From the NCBI RefSeq assembly GCF_005503365.1, contig NZ_SCML01000013.1, positions 55,367-119,366 of the forward strand: a stretch of 64,000 nt of DNA, read 5' to 3'. Below, piece after piece: positions 56,543-64,000 of the stretch (positions within the stretch are counted from its first letter, which is position 1; each line of letters opens with the position of its first letter). This DNA is from Hydrogenophaga sp. 2FB (GTDB taxonomy: Bacteria > Pseudomonadota > Gammaproteobacteria > Burkholderiales > Burkholderiaceae_C). Under the pieces are notes generated by a model, which saw nothing but the letters and a program-made list of their open reading frames with translations, was not told where the DNA came from and did no database searches. The translations under genes and the position numbers were made by a program.

Positions 56543-58627
56543 ATGGACGCCAGCAACACCCAAGCCTTTGACGCCTGCCTGCGAGAAGCCCTTGTCCAGG
56601 CCCGTGAGTGGATACCCCGCTGGGTCGGCACCTTGCACGGCACGCTCAGGGAGCGCGAGGCTTCGGCCAGCCACCTGAGCGAGCGGCAGAGCCTGTTGCA
56701 AGCCCGCACCACGCTCGAATCGCACCGCGATCTGATGGCCACACGCTTTCTGGCCGTGTTGGGCGAGTCGATGGAGAACGCCTTGCCGCACACCGGCAGC
56801 GGCTCGCGCCGATCGTCCACCGTGAGCTTTGACGAGCTGGAGCTCATGGGCGACGACCAGGTGCAGGAGACCGTGGAACAGGCGCGGGTGCAGCAAATCG
56901 TCAAGATGGCGGTGGACGAAGAACTCGTGACGCTGACCAAGCGCCTGAACGGTGCCCTGGGTCTCACGGTCGTGAACCCCGAGGCCAACCCGCTGCGCGT
57001 CGAGGTGATCGTGGGTGCCCTGGTGAAGTCGCTCAAAGGCCTGCATGTGGACGCCGCGGTGCGCGCGCGCTGGCTGCAGGTTGGCGCGATTCCGCTGGGC
57101 GATGCCTTGCGTGAGATGTATGTGCGGCTGAGCCAACAGCTGGACCGCGCGGGCGTGAAGCCCGCAGGCTATGTGGTCACACACATGCCCACCAGCCGCC
57201 AGCCGGCCGCCGCGCCCAAGGAGGAAGCGGTGTCGGTGAAGGAGGTGATGGGCGACGACAACCTGCTCACGCTCGACCACCTCCACCAGTTGCTGGTGGG
57301 CAACCTCGACCTGAACAAGAACGCGGCCGCGGACAACGCCATGGGCCGCACCTTGGCCAGCGAAGTGGTCACGCTCATGCTCAAGGGCATCGCGGCCGAC
57401 GAGCGCTTGCTCGCGCCGGTGCGCTACATGCTGCTGGACATGAAGCCCGCGCTGCTGCAGTTGGCGCGCAGCGAGCCGCGCTTTTTCGCGGACAAGCAAA
57501 ACCCCGCGCGGCGCTTGCTCGACGCCATCACGGAACGCAGCCTGGCGTTCACCAGCGAGCGCGATCCTGGTTTCGAGGCGTTTTCCAGACGCGTGCACGA
57601 CGTCGTTCGTGCCCTGCGGGAGCCGGGTGCCGACCTGGCCGCCCGTTTCCCGACGCAACTGGACGCGCTCGAGCGCTCGCAGGCCGCCGCGGTGACGCCC
57701 GCGCGGGTGCAGGCGCGCGGCCTGGCGGTGCAGACGCTGGTGCGCGTGGAGCAACGCAATTTGCTGGCCGAGCGCGTGGCCACCGAAATTCGCGCCCGCA
57801 ACGATTTCGACAAGACGCCCGGTGTGGTGCGGCGTTTTCTGACCGGCCCCTGGTCGCAGGTGGTGGCACAGGCGCGCCTGGAAGGGGCCGATTCGCCGAA
57901 CACCTCGCACAGCCAATCCGCTGCGTCGCGCTACAGCGAGCTCCTGTCCGATCTGATGTGGTCGAGCCAGTTGGCGCTGGCCAGCCTGAACCGCCCGCGC
58001 CTGGTGAAGATCATCCCGGGCGTGCTGCGCACGCTGCGCGAGGGGCTGGATTCGATCGACTACCCGCGCGAGCAGACCGAGTCGTTTTTCCAGACGCTCA
58101 TGGGCATGCACGAAGCGGCCTACAAGACACAGCGCACCGGGGCGCCCGCGGCCGCCGACGAGCAGCACAGCGTTCCGCCTGAAATGGACGACGAGCCGTG
58201 GATGCAGCGCAACGAGGCGCGCGATTCCTGCTTGATGGACGACGTGTTCAAGGACGCCCCGCCCACCACCACGCAGCCGGCGTTCCAGGAAACGCAACGC
58301 ATCCAGCGCGACTGGGCCGACGTGAAGACCGAGATCGCGGCGCAGCGCACCGCCGATTTGCCGGTGGGCACGTGGGTCGACATCCTGCAGGACGGGCAGG
58401 CCGCGCGCTGGCAGATCACCTGGGCCAGCCCGCACGGCACGCTGTTTCTGTTCACGGGCAGCGACGGCCGTTCGCTGTCCATGACCAAGCGCGGCTTCGA
58501 GCGGCTGCTGGAGCAGGACCGCCTGCGCGTGGTGGCGGACCACGGCGTGGTGGATGCGGCACTCGACGAAGTGGCGCGCCAGGCCTGGCTGAACAGCGCC
58601 AAGGCCACCAACTTCGCCGGGCTGTAG
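56543..58627 (+). CDS. DUF1631 family protein
   Basis: A 694-residue cytosolic protein of DUF1631 (sometimes called thymidine phosphorylase by old annotation, without support). Mostly helical; FDELELMGDDQVQETVEQAR at about residue 90, NPLRVEVIVGALVKSL, LLDMKPALLQLARSEPRFF and YSELLSDLMWSSQLALAS are family segments. The C terminus LPVGTWVDILQDGQAARWQI with TWASPHGTLFLFT looks like a PilZ-type beta-barrel, so c-di-GMP-linked binding is possible; the RxxxR motif is not evident. Monocistronic, with repeat copy C immediately after the stop. Function unknown. Confidence 0.87.
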   Translation: MDASNTQAFDACLREALVQAREWIPRWVGTLHGTLREREASASHLSERQSLLQARTTLESHRDLMATRFLAVLGESMENALPHTGSGSRRSSTVSFDELELMGDDQVQETVEQARVQQIVKMAVDEELVTLTKRLNGALGLTVVNPEANPLRVEVIVGALVKSLKGLHVDAAVRARWLQVGAIPLGDALREMYVRLSQQLDRAGVKPAGYVVTHMPTSRQPAAAPKEEAVSVKEVMGDDNLLTLDHLHQLLVGNLDLNKNAAADNAMGRTLASEVVTLMLKGIAADERLLAPVRYMLLDMKPALLQLARSEPRFFADKQNPARRLLDAITERSLAFTSERDPGFEAFSRRVHDVVRALREPGADLAARFPTQLDALERSQAAAVTPARVQARGLAVQTLVRVEQRNLLAERVATEIRARNDFDKTPGVVRRFLTGPWSQVVAQARLEGADSPNTSHSQSAASRYSELLSDLMWSSQLALASLNRPRLVKIIPGVLRTLREGLDSIDYPREQTESFFQTLMGMHEAAYKTQRTGAPAAADEQHSVPPEMDDEPWMQRNEARDSCLMDDVFKDAPPTTTQPAFQETQRIQRDWADVKTEIAAQRTADLPVGTWVDILQDGQAARWQITWASPHGTLFLFTGSDGRSLSMTKRGFERLLEQDRLRVVADHGVVDAALDEVARQAWLNSAKATNFAGL

Positions 58628-58633
58628 GAAGCA

Positions 58634-58673
58634 CTTCCCTTCAAGGGGGTGACGCGCGCAGCGCGGCCGGGGT
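58634..58673. repeat. hairpin-rich intergenic repeat, copy C (inverted, shortened)
   Basis: Reads CCCTTCAAGGGGG (58637-58649) then CGCGC-GCA-GCGCG (58653-58665) and GGCCGGGG, which is the reverse-complement order of copies A and B without their third hairpin. Lies between the DUF1631 stop and the convergent TAXI gene. Confidence 0.65.
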
Positions 58674-58679
58674 TTTCGC

Positions 58680-60005
58680 CTATGTTTTCCGGAGCAGCTT
58701 CTTGCGCACCAGGTGGATGTTGTTGCGCAGCGCGTAAAGCTCGTCGGTGTACGACAGCGGCACCACGATCTTCTCCACCTTCGATTCCATCGCGTCCAGC
58801 TGGTCCAGCAGATCCTGCGTGCTGGTGCTGCCATTCTCCGCGTGCTGTTCGACGTCGCGCAGTTCGGCATACCAGCGGAACACGCGCGAACGGATGCGGA
58901 AGGCGTAGAGCGGCGGCACGATGCGCGAGAGCGGCAGCGCCAGCACGATGATCAGGCCCATGGCCAGCCACACCCGCTCGATCATGTTGGCCAGCCAGAA
59001 CGGCAGGTAGCGTTGCAGGAAAGGCGCGCCGCTCTTGATGGCGCGTTGCGCCTCCGCGGAAATCGGCACTTCGCTGTGTTCCAGGCTCGGGTATTCGCGC
59101 GCCTTGCTGAACCAGCTCGCGCCGCTGTGCAGGCTGGTGGCGGTCTGCGCGAAGAGCTGCAGGATCGCGGGGTGCGTGTCGCTGTGCGCGAGCAGGCTGG
59201 TGGTGGAGGCCACCAGGCGCACGTTGCGCGGCGGGATGTTGGCCGCCAGGTCCACCACGCCCTGCGGCATCACCACCGGCGTGAGGTAGCCAAAGCGCCG
59301 CGAATAGGCCTCGCTCTGCGCGAAGTCCAGCAGCTTGATGCCCGGTGTCTGCAGCAGCATCTGCACCATCAGCGATTCGGGCGCCGATGCGAACACCACC
59401 GCGTCCAGGTCGCCATTCAGAAACGCCACCGTGGCCGGCGTCTGCTCCAGTTCGCTCAGTTTCAGATCGGAGCCGCTGACGCGGTTCACGTCGAGCAGGG
59501 TGGAGAACAGGCGCGGCACGCCGCTGCCCGGGGTGCCGACGTTGACGCGCCAGCCCTTGAGCTCCGAGAGCTTGGTCACCACCGGCTTCTTGTGCAGGCG
59601 CTGGGCCGAGTCTTCGCGGTAGAACAGCCAGAGCGGTTCGACGAACAGGCTGCCCAGCGAGACGATCGAGTCCTCGTCGTCGTAACCGATGTCGGCCGTG
59701 CCGCCCTGCACGAAACCCAGATCGGCCTCACCGTTGCGCAGCAGCTCCAGGTTGGCCGAAGAGCCTTCGGATTGCAGCAGCTCGACGGTGATGCCGTAGC
59801 GCGCGAGCGCCTCGGCATAGCGCTTGCCGAACTCGTCGTAGGCGCTCTGCGCCGGCCCGGTGGCGAGCACCACGCGCTTGGGCGGCGTGGGGTTGAGCCA
59901 CCAGTAGGTCAGGCAGAGCAGGGCGATGGTCAGAAACGCGAAAGGGCCGGCAGACAGCAGCATTTCGCGCAGCGACAGCAGGGTGTATCGCAGGGTTTTC
60001 GGCAT
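58680..60005 (-). CDS. TAXI-family TRAP-type solute receptor, membrane-anchored
   Basis: A 441-residue protein of the TAXI solute-receptor family. One membrane segment near residues 18-38 (FLTIALLCLTYWWL) replaces a cleavable signal, and a second lies near 345-365 (VWLAMGLIIVLALPLSRIVP), so the binding domain (VLATGPAQSAYDEFGKRYAE, GEADLGFVQGGTADIG, GWRVNVGTPGSGVPRLF) is tethered in the periplasm with both ends inside. A cytosolic C-terminal stretch of about 70 residues follows, ending with a helix (YALRNNIHLVRKKLLRK). No TRAP membrane genes are adjacent. Ligand unknown; may sense rather than transport. Between the DUF1631 gene and the copper operon. Confidence 0.87.
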   Translation of the reverse strand: MPKTLRYTLLSLREMLLSAGPFAFLTIALLCLTYWWLNPTPPKRVVLATGPAQSAYDEFGKRYAEALARYGITVELLQSEGSSANLELLRNGEADLGFVQGGTADIGYDDEDSIVSLGSLFVEPLWLFYREDSAQRLHKKPVVTKLSELKGWRVNVGTPGSGVPRLFSTLLDVNRVSGSDLKLSELEQTPATVAFLNGDLDAVVFASAPESLMVQMLLQTPGIKLLDFAQSEAYSRRFGYLTPVVMPQGVVDLAANIPPRNVRLVASTTSLLAHSDTHPAILQLFAQTATSLHSGASWFSKAREYPSLEHSEVPISAEAQRAIKSGAPFLQRYLPFWLANMIERVWLAMGLIIVLALPLSRIVPPLYAFRIRSRVFRWYAELRDVEQHAENGSTSTQDLLDQLDAMESKVEKIVVPLSYTDELYALRNNIHLVRKKLLRKT

Positions 60006-60076
60006 GGCGCGACATTAGCACGCCATCTCCGGTCCGCCTTTGTGACAGGTTGTTAGAAGCCGCCGTCGGCGTGCAT

Positions 60077-60793
60077 TCAGGGGGCGGGTTCGAGGGCCAT
60101 CACGGTGAAGGCGCCATTGACCTTGTCCACCATGACGCGCACCTTGTCGCCGGCCTTCACCTTGCTCAGCAATGCGGGGTCGCTCACCTGGAACACCATG
60201 GTCATGGGCGGCATGTCGAGGTTCCTGATCTCGCCATGCTTGAGCGTGATCTTGCCCGCGGCGGTGTCGACCTTGCGCACCTCGGCGTCGGTGGTGGGCA
60301 GTGCCGGGGCGCCGTCGGTGGATGTTTTCTTGAGGGCGCCCGCGTGGTGCTGGAACACACGCGAGCTGCCATCGCGCTGCACCAGGAGCACGTCGTAGGC
60401 GTCGCGGCGCTCGCCATACACCGGCCCATCCATGCCGGGGCTGCCCACCGGCATGCCGGGCACGGCCAGGCCGATGGCGTCGGGCTTCTCGGCCAGCAGT
60501 CGGCGGATCTCGCCGGGCGCCACATGGCCTTCGATCGCGTAGCCGCCGACCAGGCCGGTGTGGCACGAAGCGTATTTCGCCGGCAGGCCCAGGCGCTGTC
60601 GCACGGCGGTGTTGCCGCTGTCGAAGACCTGGACCTGGAAGCCATCGGCGCGCATCAGCGCGACCCAGTCGGCGCAGCAGCCGCAGTTGGGGTCTTTCCA
60701 GACCTGGAGCGGTGGCAACGCGGCCTGGGCGAATGCGCCGGTGGCGGCCAGTGACAGGCCGATGGCGGTGCTGAGCAGGTGTCGTCTTTGCAT
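60077..60793 (-). CDS. DUF411-CusF fusion, periplasmic copper-binding protein
   Basis: A 238-residue secreted protein with two metal domains. Signal peptide about 1-24 (GLSLAATGAFAQA). The DUF411 domain (about 25-150) has KDPNCGCCADWVALMR and YASCHTGLVGGYAIEGHV, with Cys and His suited to copper. The C-terminal domain (about 168-238) is CusF-like: AAGKITLKHGEIRNL then MPPMTMVFQVSDPALL and GDKVRVMVDKVNGAFTV. Compared with E. coli CusF the His and both Met ligands are kept and Trp is replaced by Met, as in many homologues. Last gene of the copper set. DUF411 and CusF are more usually separate proteins. Confidence 0.9.
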   Translation of the reverse strand: MQRRHLLSTAIGLSLAATGAFAQAALPPLQVWKDPNCGCCADWVALMRADGFQVQVFDSGNTAVRQRLGLPAKYASCHTGLVGGYAIEGHVAPGEIRRLLAEKPDAIGLAVPGMPVGSPGMDGPVYGERRDAYDVLLVQRDGSSRVFQHHAGALKKTSTDGAPALPTTDAEVRKVDTAAGKITLKHGEIRNLDMPPMTMVFQVSDPALLSKVKAGDKVRVMVDKVNGAFTVMALEPAP

Positions 60794-60818
60794 GGTGTCT
60801 AGCTCCTGAAGTGAGGCG

Positions 60819-61343
60819 TCAGGCCTTGGCCTTGACGCGGATGGTGCCGCGCATGCCGGCCTCGAAGTGGCCGGCGATCAGGCAGGCGAACTCGAAGTCG
60901 CCCGCGCGGTTGAAGGTCCAGACGATGTCGCCGGTCTTGCCGGGCGGCACGTGCGCCATGTAGGGCTCGTCGTGTTCCATGCCCGGGTGCTTCTTCATCA
61001 TGTCGGCGTGGGCCTGCAGGTCCGCGCCGGTGCCGAGCACGATCTCGTGCATCACCTTACCCTTGTTGATGGCGCGCAGGCGCAGCGTTTCGCCCTGGCG
61101 CACCTCGAGGTGGTTGGGGCTGAGCTTCATGTCGTCGGTCATGCGGATGTCCACCGTGCGCGTGGCGGCACTGGGTTCGGCGGCGATGCCCCAGGGTTTC
61201 TGTTCCTTCACCACGGGCGCGTTGGCTTTCCCGTGCTGGTCGCCGTGCGCGTGCGCGGTGGACAGGAACGACAGTGTCCAGGGCAAGGCGAGCAGGCTGA
61301 GCTGGAAGTGGCGGCGGTTGGTTGGCTTCGTGTTCGTGTTCAT
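60819..61343 (-). CDS. periplasmic cupredoxin
   Basis: A 174-residue small blue copper-type protein. An RR-containing N terminus (NRRHFQLSLLALPWTLSFLS) looks like a Tat signal, cleaved near AHA at about 35. The copper site is of type 1: His in KGKVMHEIVLGTG and the Cys-His-Met set in FEFACLIAGHFEAGMRG. A further Met/His-rich stretch (MMKKHPGMEHDEPYMAH) may bind additional copper. The start at 61343 follows AAGGA by 7 nt. Lies 22 bp after the multicopper oxidase gene and may pass electrons to or from it, or buffer periplasmic copper. Confidence 0.9.
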   Translation of the reverse strand: MNTNTKPTNRRHFQLSLLALPWTLSFLSTAHAHGDQHGKANAPVVKEQKPWGIAAEPSAATRTVDIRMTDDMKLSPNHLEVRQGETLRLRAINKGKVMHEIVLGTGADLQAHADMMKKHPGMEHDEPYMAHVPPGKTGDIVWTFNRAGDFEFACLIAGHFEAGMRGTIRVKAKA

Positions 61344-61365
61344 GGGATGTCCTTTCAGGATCGGG

Positions 61366-62775
61366 TCAGTGGTGGTGGTGGCCTGCATCGGCGGCCGGCT
61401 TGCGAACGGTGGCATTGGCGGGTGCGGTGGCCGCGGCGGGCCGTGTGGCGTCGGGCGCGGCGCCGCTGTCGACCAGGCGCGCCTGCGTGCCGGGTGGCTG
61501 GGTGTAGGCGCCGGGGTCGCTGTAGTCGCCCGCCTTCTGGTCGGCGCGCACCTTGAGCGTGGTGAACATGCCGCCCATTTCGATCGGGCCATGGGGGCCG
61601 GTGCCGGTCATCATGGGGAAGGTGTTGGCGGGGATTTCCATCTGCATCTCGCCCATGTCGGCCATGCCGCGCTCGCCCATGACCATGTAGTCGGGGCTCG
61701 CGCGTTGCAGGCGCTTGACGAGGCCGCGGTGGTCGGTGCCGATCATGGTCGGCACGTCGTGGCCCATCGCGCCCATGGTGTGGTGGCTCTTGTGGCAGTG
61801 CATGGCCCAGTCGCCCGGCTCGTCGGCGATGAACTCGATCTGCCGCATCTGGCCCACGGCCACATCGGTGCTCACCTCGGGCCAGCGCGCGGTGCGTGGC
61901 ACGGGGCCGCCGTCGGTGCCGGTGACCTCGAACTCGATGCCGTGGATGTGGATCGGGTGGTTGGTCATGGTGAGGTTGCCCACGCGCACGCGCACGCGTT
62001 CGCCCAGGCGCGCCACCAGCGGTGTGATGCCGGGAAACACGCGGCTGTTCCAGGCCCAGATGTTCTGGTCGAGCATGGTGTTCACCTGCGGCGTCATGCT
62101 GCCGGGCTCGACGTCGAAGGCGTTGAGCAGGAAGCAGTAGTCGCGTTGCACGTCCTCGATCAGCGGGTGTTTCTGCTTGGGGTGCGTGACCCAGAAGCCC
62201 ATCATGCCCATGGCCATCTGCACCATCTCGTCGGCGTGCGGGTGGTACATGAAGGTGCCGGGCCGGCGCGCGGTGAACTCGTAGACGAAGGTCTTGCCGG
62301 CGGGAATCGCAGGCTGGTTCAGGCCGCCCACGCCGTCCATGCCGTTGGGCAGGCGCTGGCCGTGCCAGTGGATGGTGGTGTGCTCGGGCAGGCGGTTGGT
62401 GACGTAGAGGCGCACGCGATCGCCCTCGACCACTTCGATGGTCGGCCCCGGGCTCTGGCCGTTGTAGCCCCACATGTTGACCAGGAAGCCGGGCGCCATT
62501 TCGCGCACCACGGGTTCGGCCACGAGGTGGAACTCCTTCACGCCGTTGTTCATGCGCCAGGGCAGCGTCCAGCCGTTGAGCGTGACCACGGGGTTGTAGG
62601 GCCGGCCGGCGCCGGTCACGCCGGGTGGTGTCCAGGGCGCGGCCGTGTCGGCGGAGGTCTGTTGCACGGCCTCGGGGATGGCGGCGAGTGCGACGCGGCT
62701 CACGCTGGCGGCAGCGACCGCCGTGGCGGCCGCGCCGGCGAAGAAATGCCGTCGGTTGAATGGGGTGTTGTTCAT
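61366..62775 (-). CDS. multicopper oxidase (copper tolerance type)
   Basis: A 469-residue periplasmic oxidase. Tat signal at the N terminus (NRRHFFAGAAATAVAAASVS). The four copper-ligand blocks are present: HTTIHWHGQRLPNGMDG, GTFMYHPHADEMVQMAMG, NHPIHIHGIEFEVTG and WAMHCHKSHHTMGAMGHD, giving the type 1, 2 and 3 sites. Methionine-rich segments (MGMMGFWVTH, MADMGEMQMEIPANTFPMM) suit Cu(I) oxidation. The C terminus ends with four His, a natural tail. It is coupled to the efflux gene (stop 2 bp upstream) and to cupredoxin. Likely oxidises Cu(I) to protect the periplasm. Confidence 0.93.
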   Translation of the reverse strand: MNNTPFNRRHFFAGAAATAVAAASVSRVALAAIPEAVQQTSADTAAPWTPPGVTGAGRPYNPVVTLNGWTLPWRMNNGVKEFHLVAEPVVREMAPGFLVNMWGYNGQSPGPTIEVVEGDRVRLYVTNRLPEHTTIHWHGQRLPNGMDGVGGLNQPAIPAGKTFVYEFTARRPGTFMYHPHADEMVQMAMGMMGFWVTHPKQKHPLIEDVQRDYCFLLNAFDVEPGSMTPQVNTMLDQNIWAWNSRVFPGITPLVARLGERVRVRVGNLTMTNHPIHIHGIEFEVTGTDGGPVPRTARWPEVSTDVAVGQMRQIEFIADEPGDWAMHCHKSHHTMGAMGHDVPTMIGTDHRGLVKRLQRASPDYMVMGERGMADMGEMQMEIPANTFPMMTGTGPHGPIEMGGMFTTLKVRADQKAGDYSDPGAYTQPPGTQARLVDSGAAPDATRPAAATAPANATVRKPAADAGHHHH

Positions 62776-62776
62776 G

Positions 62777-64000
62777 TCAGTGTCCTGCGGGCGCGGCGGT
62801 GGATGCGGCGCCGGTGGAGGAAGAGGGGGTGGGCTCCGCCACATCGGCGCCACCGATCAGCGCTTGCCAGTCGGCCTGGGCGAGCCAGTAGTCGCGTTGG
62901 GCCTGCAGTGCGGTGTCGAGCGAGGCCATGCGCTCGCGCGCGCTCGCCAACAGCTCCCAGGTGCTTTGCAGCATGCCGTTGTAGCGCAGCTGGGTTTCCT
63001 GCTCGATGGCCGCTTGCAGCTTCGCCACCACGTCCCGCGCGTGCCGTGCGCTGGCGTGGCGCAGTTGCAGTGCGGTCCAGGCTTCGCGCGCCATGGAGCG
63101 CCGCTCGACCGCCAATTGCAGCAGCTGCGCCTCGGCGGCCACGGTGCGGGCGAGGGAGGCGTCGCGCAGCAGACTCAGGTTGTCGATGTGGGGCGCTGCC
63201 GTCGCTGGTTGTGCTTGCAGCGCGGTCTCCACGGCTTCGTTCCAGGCCTGTCGGCGTGCCGGTGGCAGTGCGGTCATGTCGCGCGCGGCGAGCAGCCGTG
63301 ATTGCGCGAGCGTGGGGTGGCTGCGCAGCACGGCAGCTTCGTCGAGGCCTTCACCCGGCAGGGCCTGCGCGGGCAGGTCGGGCAGGGCCACCGGCAAGCG
63401 CTCGCCGAGTTGCGCCACGGCCTGTGCGTCCCACTCGCCCAGCAGGCGCGCCAGCCGCTCCTGCGCGGCCAGCGTGTCGCCGCGCGCGTTCACGCTGGCC
63501 TGCCAGGCACTGGCTTCGGTCAACTGCTCGCGCATCTGCCGGGCCTGGCTCCAGTTGCCGGCCACCACCATGCGCCGGCCCAGTTCGCTGCCGGTGCGGG
63601 TGGCGTCGAGCACGTCGCCGAGCAGGCGCTCGCGCTGGCGCGTGGTGATCGCGTCGATCCAGGCGCGCTGGAGGTCGCGTGCGTGCGCCGCGTACTTCAC
63701 CTGCACCTGCGCGCGCGCCAGGGCGTTCATGTCGGCGTGCGTGAAGAGGTCGGGCCGGTGTCGCAGCGAGAGCCGCAGCGCTTGCGCGAAGTCCAGGCGC
63801 GGGGTGGGGCGTGCGGCGGGCGCCGCTTCAGAGGGGGATTGGCGCGACTCCCAGCGCAGCAGGTCGGCGTGGCCGCGCGGGAATTCGGCCACGCGCTGGT
63901 TGGCGCGTTGCCAGACCGCGCGCGCGGCGGCCACGTCGTTGGGCAGCGCGGGTGTGTCGGCGGTGGTGGTGGGTGGCAGCGCCAGGGGCTGGGCCTGGAC
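62777..64000 (-). CDS. outer-membrane efflux protein (TolC/CusC-like), cut by window edge
   Basis: The frame is open from the stop at 62777 to the right edge, 408 codons, so the start lies outside. The visible part has the long helical arrangement of the TolC/OEP fold: DFAQALRLSLRHRPDLFTHA, ARAQVQVKYAAHARDLQRAW and the second repeat with LDEAAVLRSHPTLAQSRLLA, MAREAWTALQLRHASARHAR and YNGMLQSTWELLASARERM. The C terminus is an Ala/Thr/Ser-rich stretch. Followed 1 bp later by the oxidase gene, so it is probably the outer channel of a copper efflux or resistance operon; inner-membrane partners would lie to the right of the window. Confidence 0.85.
   Translation of the reverse strand, partial: VQAQPLALPPTTTADTPALPNDVAAARAVWQRANQRVAEFPRGHADLLRWESRQSPSEAAPAARPTPRLDFAQALRLSLRHRPDLFTHADMNALARAQVQVKYAAHARDLQRAWIDAITTRQRERLLGDVLDATRTGSELGRRMVVAGNWSQARQMREQLTEASAWQASVNARGDTLAAQERLARLLGEWDAQAVAQLGERLPVALPDLPAQALPGEGLDEAAVLRSHPTLAQSRLLAARDMTALPPARRQAWNEAVETALQAQPATAAPHIDNLSLLRDASLARTVAAEAQLLQLAVERRSMAREAWTALQLRHASARHARDVVAKLQAAIEQETQLRYNGMLQSTWELLASARERMASLDTALQAQRDYWLAQADWQALIGGADVAEPTPSSSTGAASTAAPAGH

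Noticed and set aside
61366..61380. Four histidine codons at the oxidase C terminus looking like a cloning tag
   Set aside because: The gene sits in a natural operon with normal flanks, only four His are present and they follow a typical linker, so it is native.

Overview
The window looks like chromosomal DNA of a beta-proteobacterium of the order Burkholderiales, most likely family Comamonadaceae (Hydrogenophaga, Acidovorax or Variovorax type). The evidence is very high GC, dense gene packing with many ATGA and TGATG stop/start overlaps, a kynB-kynU-kynA operon, a DUF3579 gene beside argD, a DUF4148 secreted protein, a tripartite tricarboxylate (TTT/Bug) binding protein, and two cyanophycin synthetases beside a DUF1854 protein and an ABC transporter. 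The genus is inference; the order is well supported. No rRNA or tRNA gene, CRISPR array or transposase was seen.

Left part (1-18 kb): The edge cuts a gene for a P-loop ATPase with an unusual Walker A, in DNA of visibly lower GC, followed by about 420 bp with no convincing gene; this may be the end of an accessory island. Then come tryptophan catabolism (kynBUA, minus strand), an overlapping minus-strand run argD-argF-methyltransferase-YkgJ, DUF3579, rpsT, murJ, a SirB1-family protein and an NAD(P)H-binding protein. A flavoprotein and a dicluster ferredoxin are followed by a complete SsuA/TauA-type ABC importer (binding protein, two permeases, ATPase), which looks like one uptake-and-redox module of unknown substrate.

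Middle (17-36 kb): Housekeeping genes purM, hda, a HAD-IB phosphatase, pcnB, folK, an aminoglycoside-phosphotransferase-like kinase, pdxH, chaC, an OmpA-like protein, gloA, and a PaaI thioesterase divergent from a MarR-MFS pair with a clear palindromic operator between them. Next are an SDR, a three-gene operon (secreted protein, ECF sigma factor, membrane protein with anti-sigma layout and ankyrin repeats), a LysR regulator, a tandem-repeat DUF4148 protein, a two-component system, a cupin and an exonuclease.

Right part (36-64 kb): A bidirectional aromatic-acid cluster (Rieske oxygenase, zinc dehydrogenase, IclR and CobW on the minus strand; TTT binding protein, dihydroxyphthalate-decarboxylase-like protein and flavin/Fe-S reductase on the plus strand) surrounds a 9-bp inverted repeat that is a good operator candidate. 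The cyanophycin locus follows: DUF1854 and ABC exporter on one strand, a CphA2-like synthetase with a degenerate Mur-ligase half and a full-length CphA on the other. Then an EEP-family phosphodiesterase, an RhlE-type helicase, ettA, DUF1415, DUF1631 and a TAXI-family membrane protein. The window ends in a minus-strand copper operon (outer-membrane efflux protein cut by the edge, multicopper oxidase, cupredoxin, DUF411-CusF fusion).

Three intergenic copies of a hairpin-rich repeat (13.4, 55.8 and 58.6 kb) were found; two show compensatory base changes in a shared stem.
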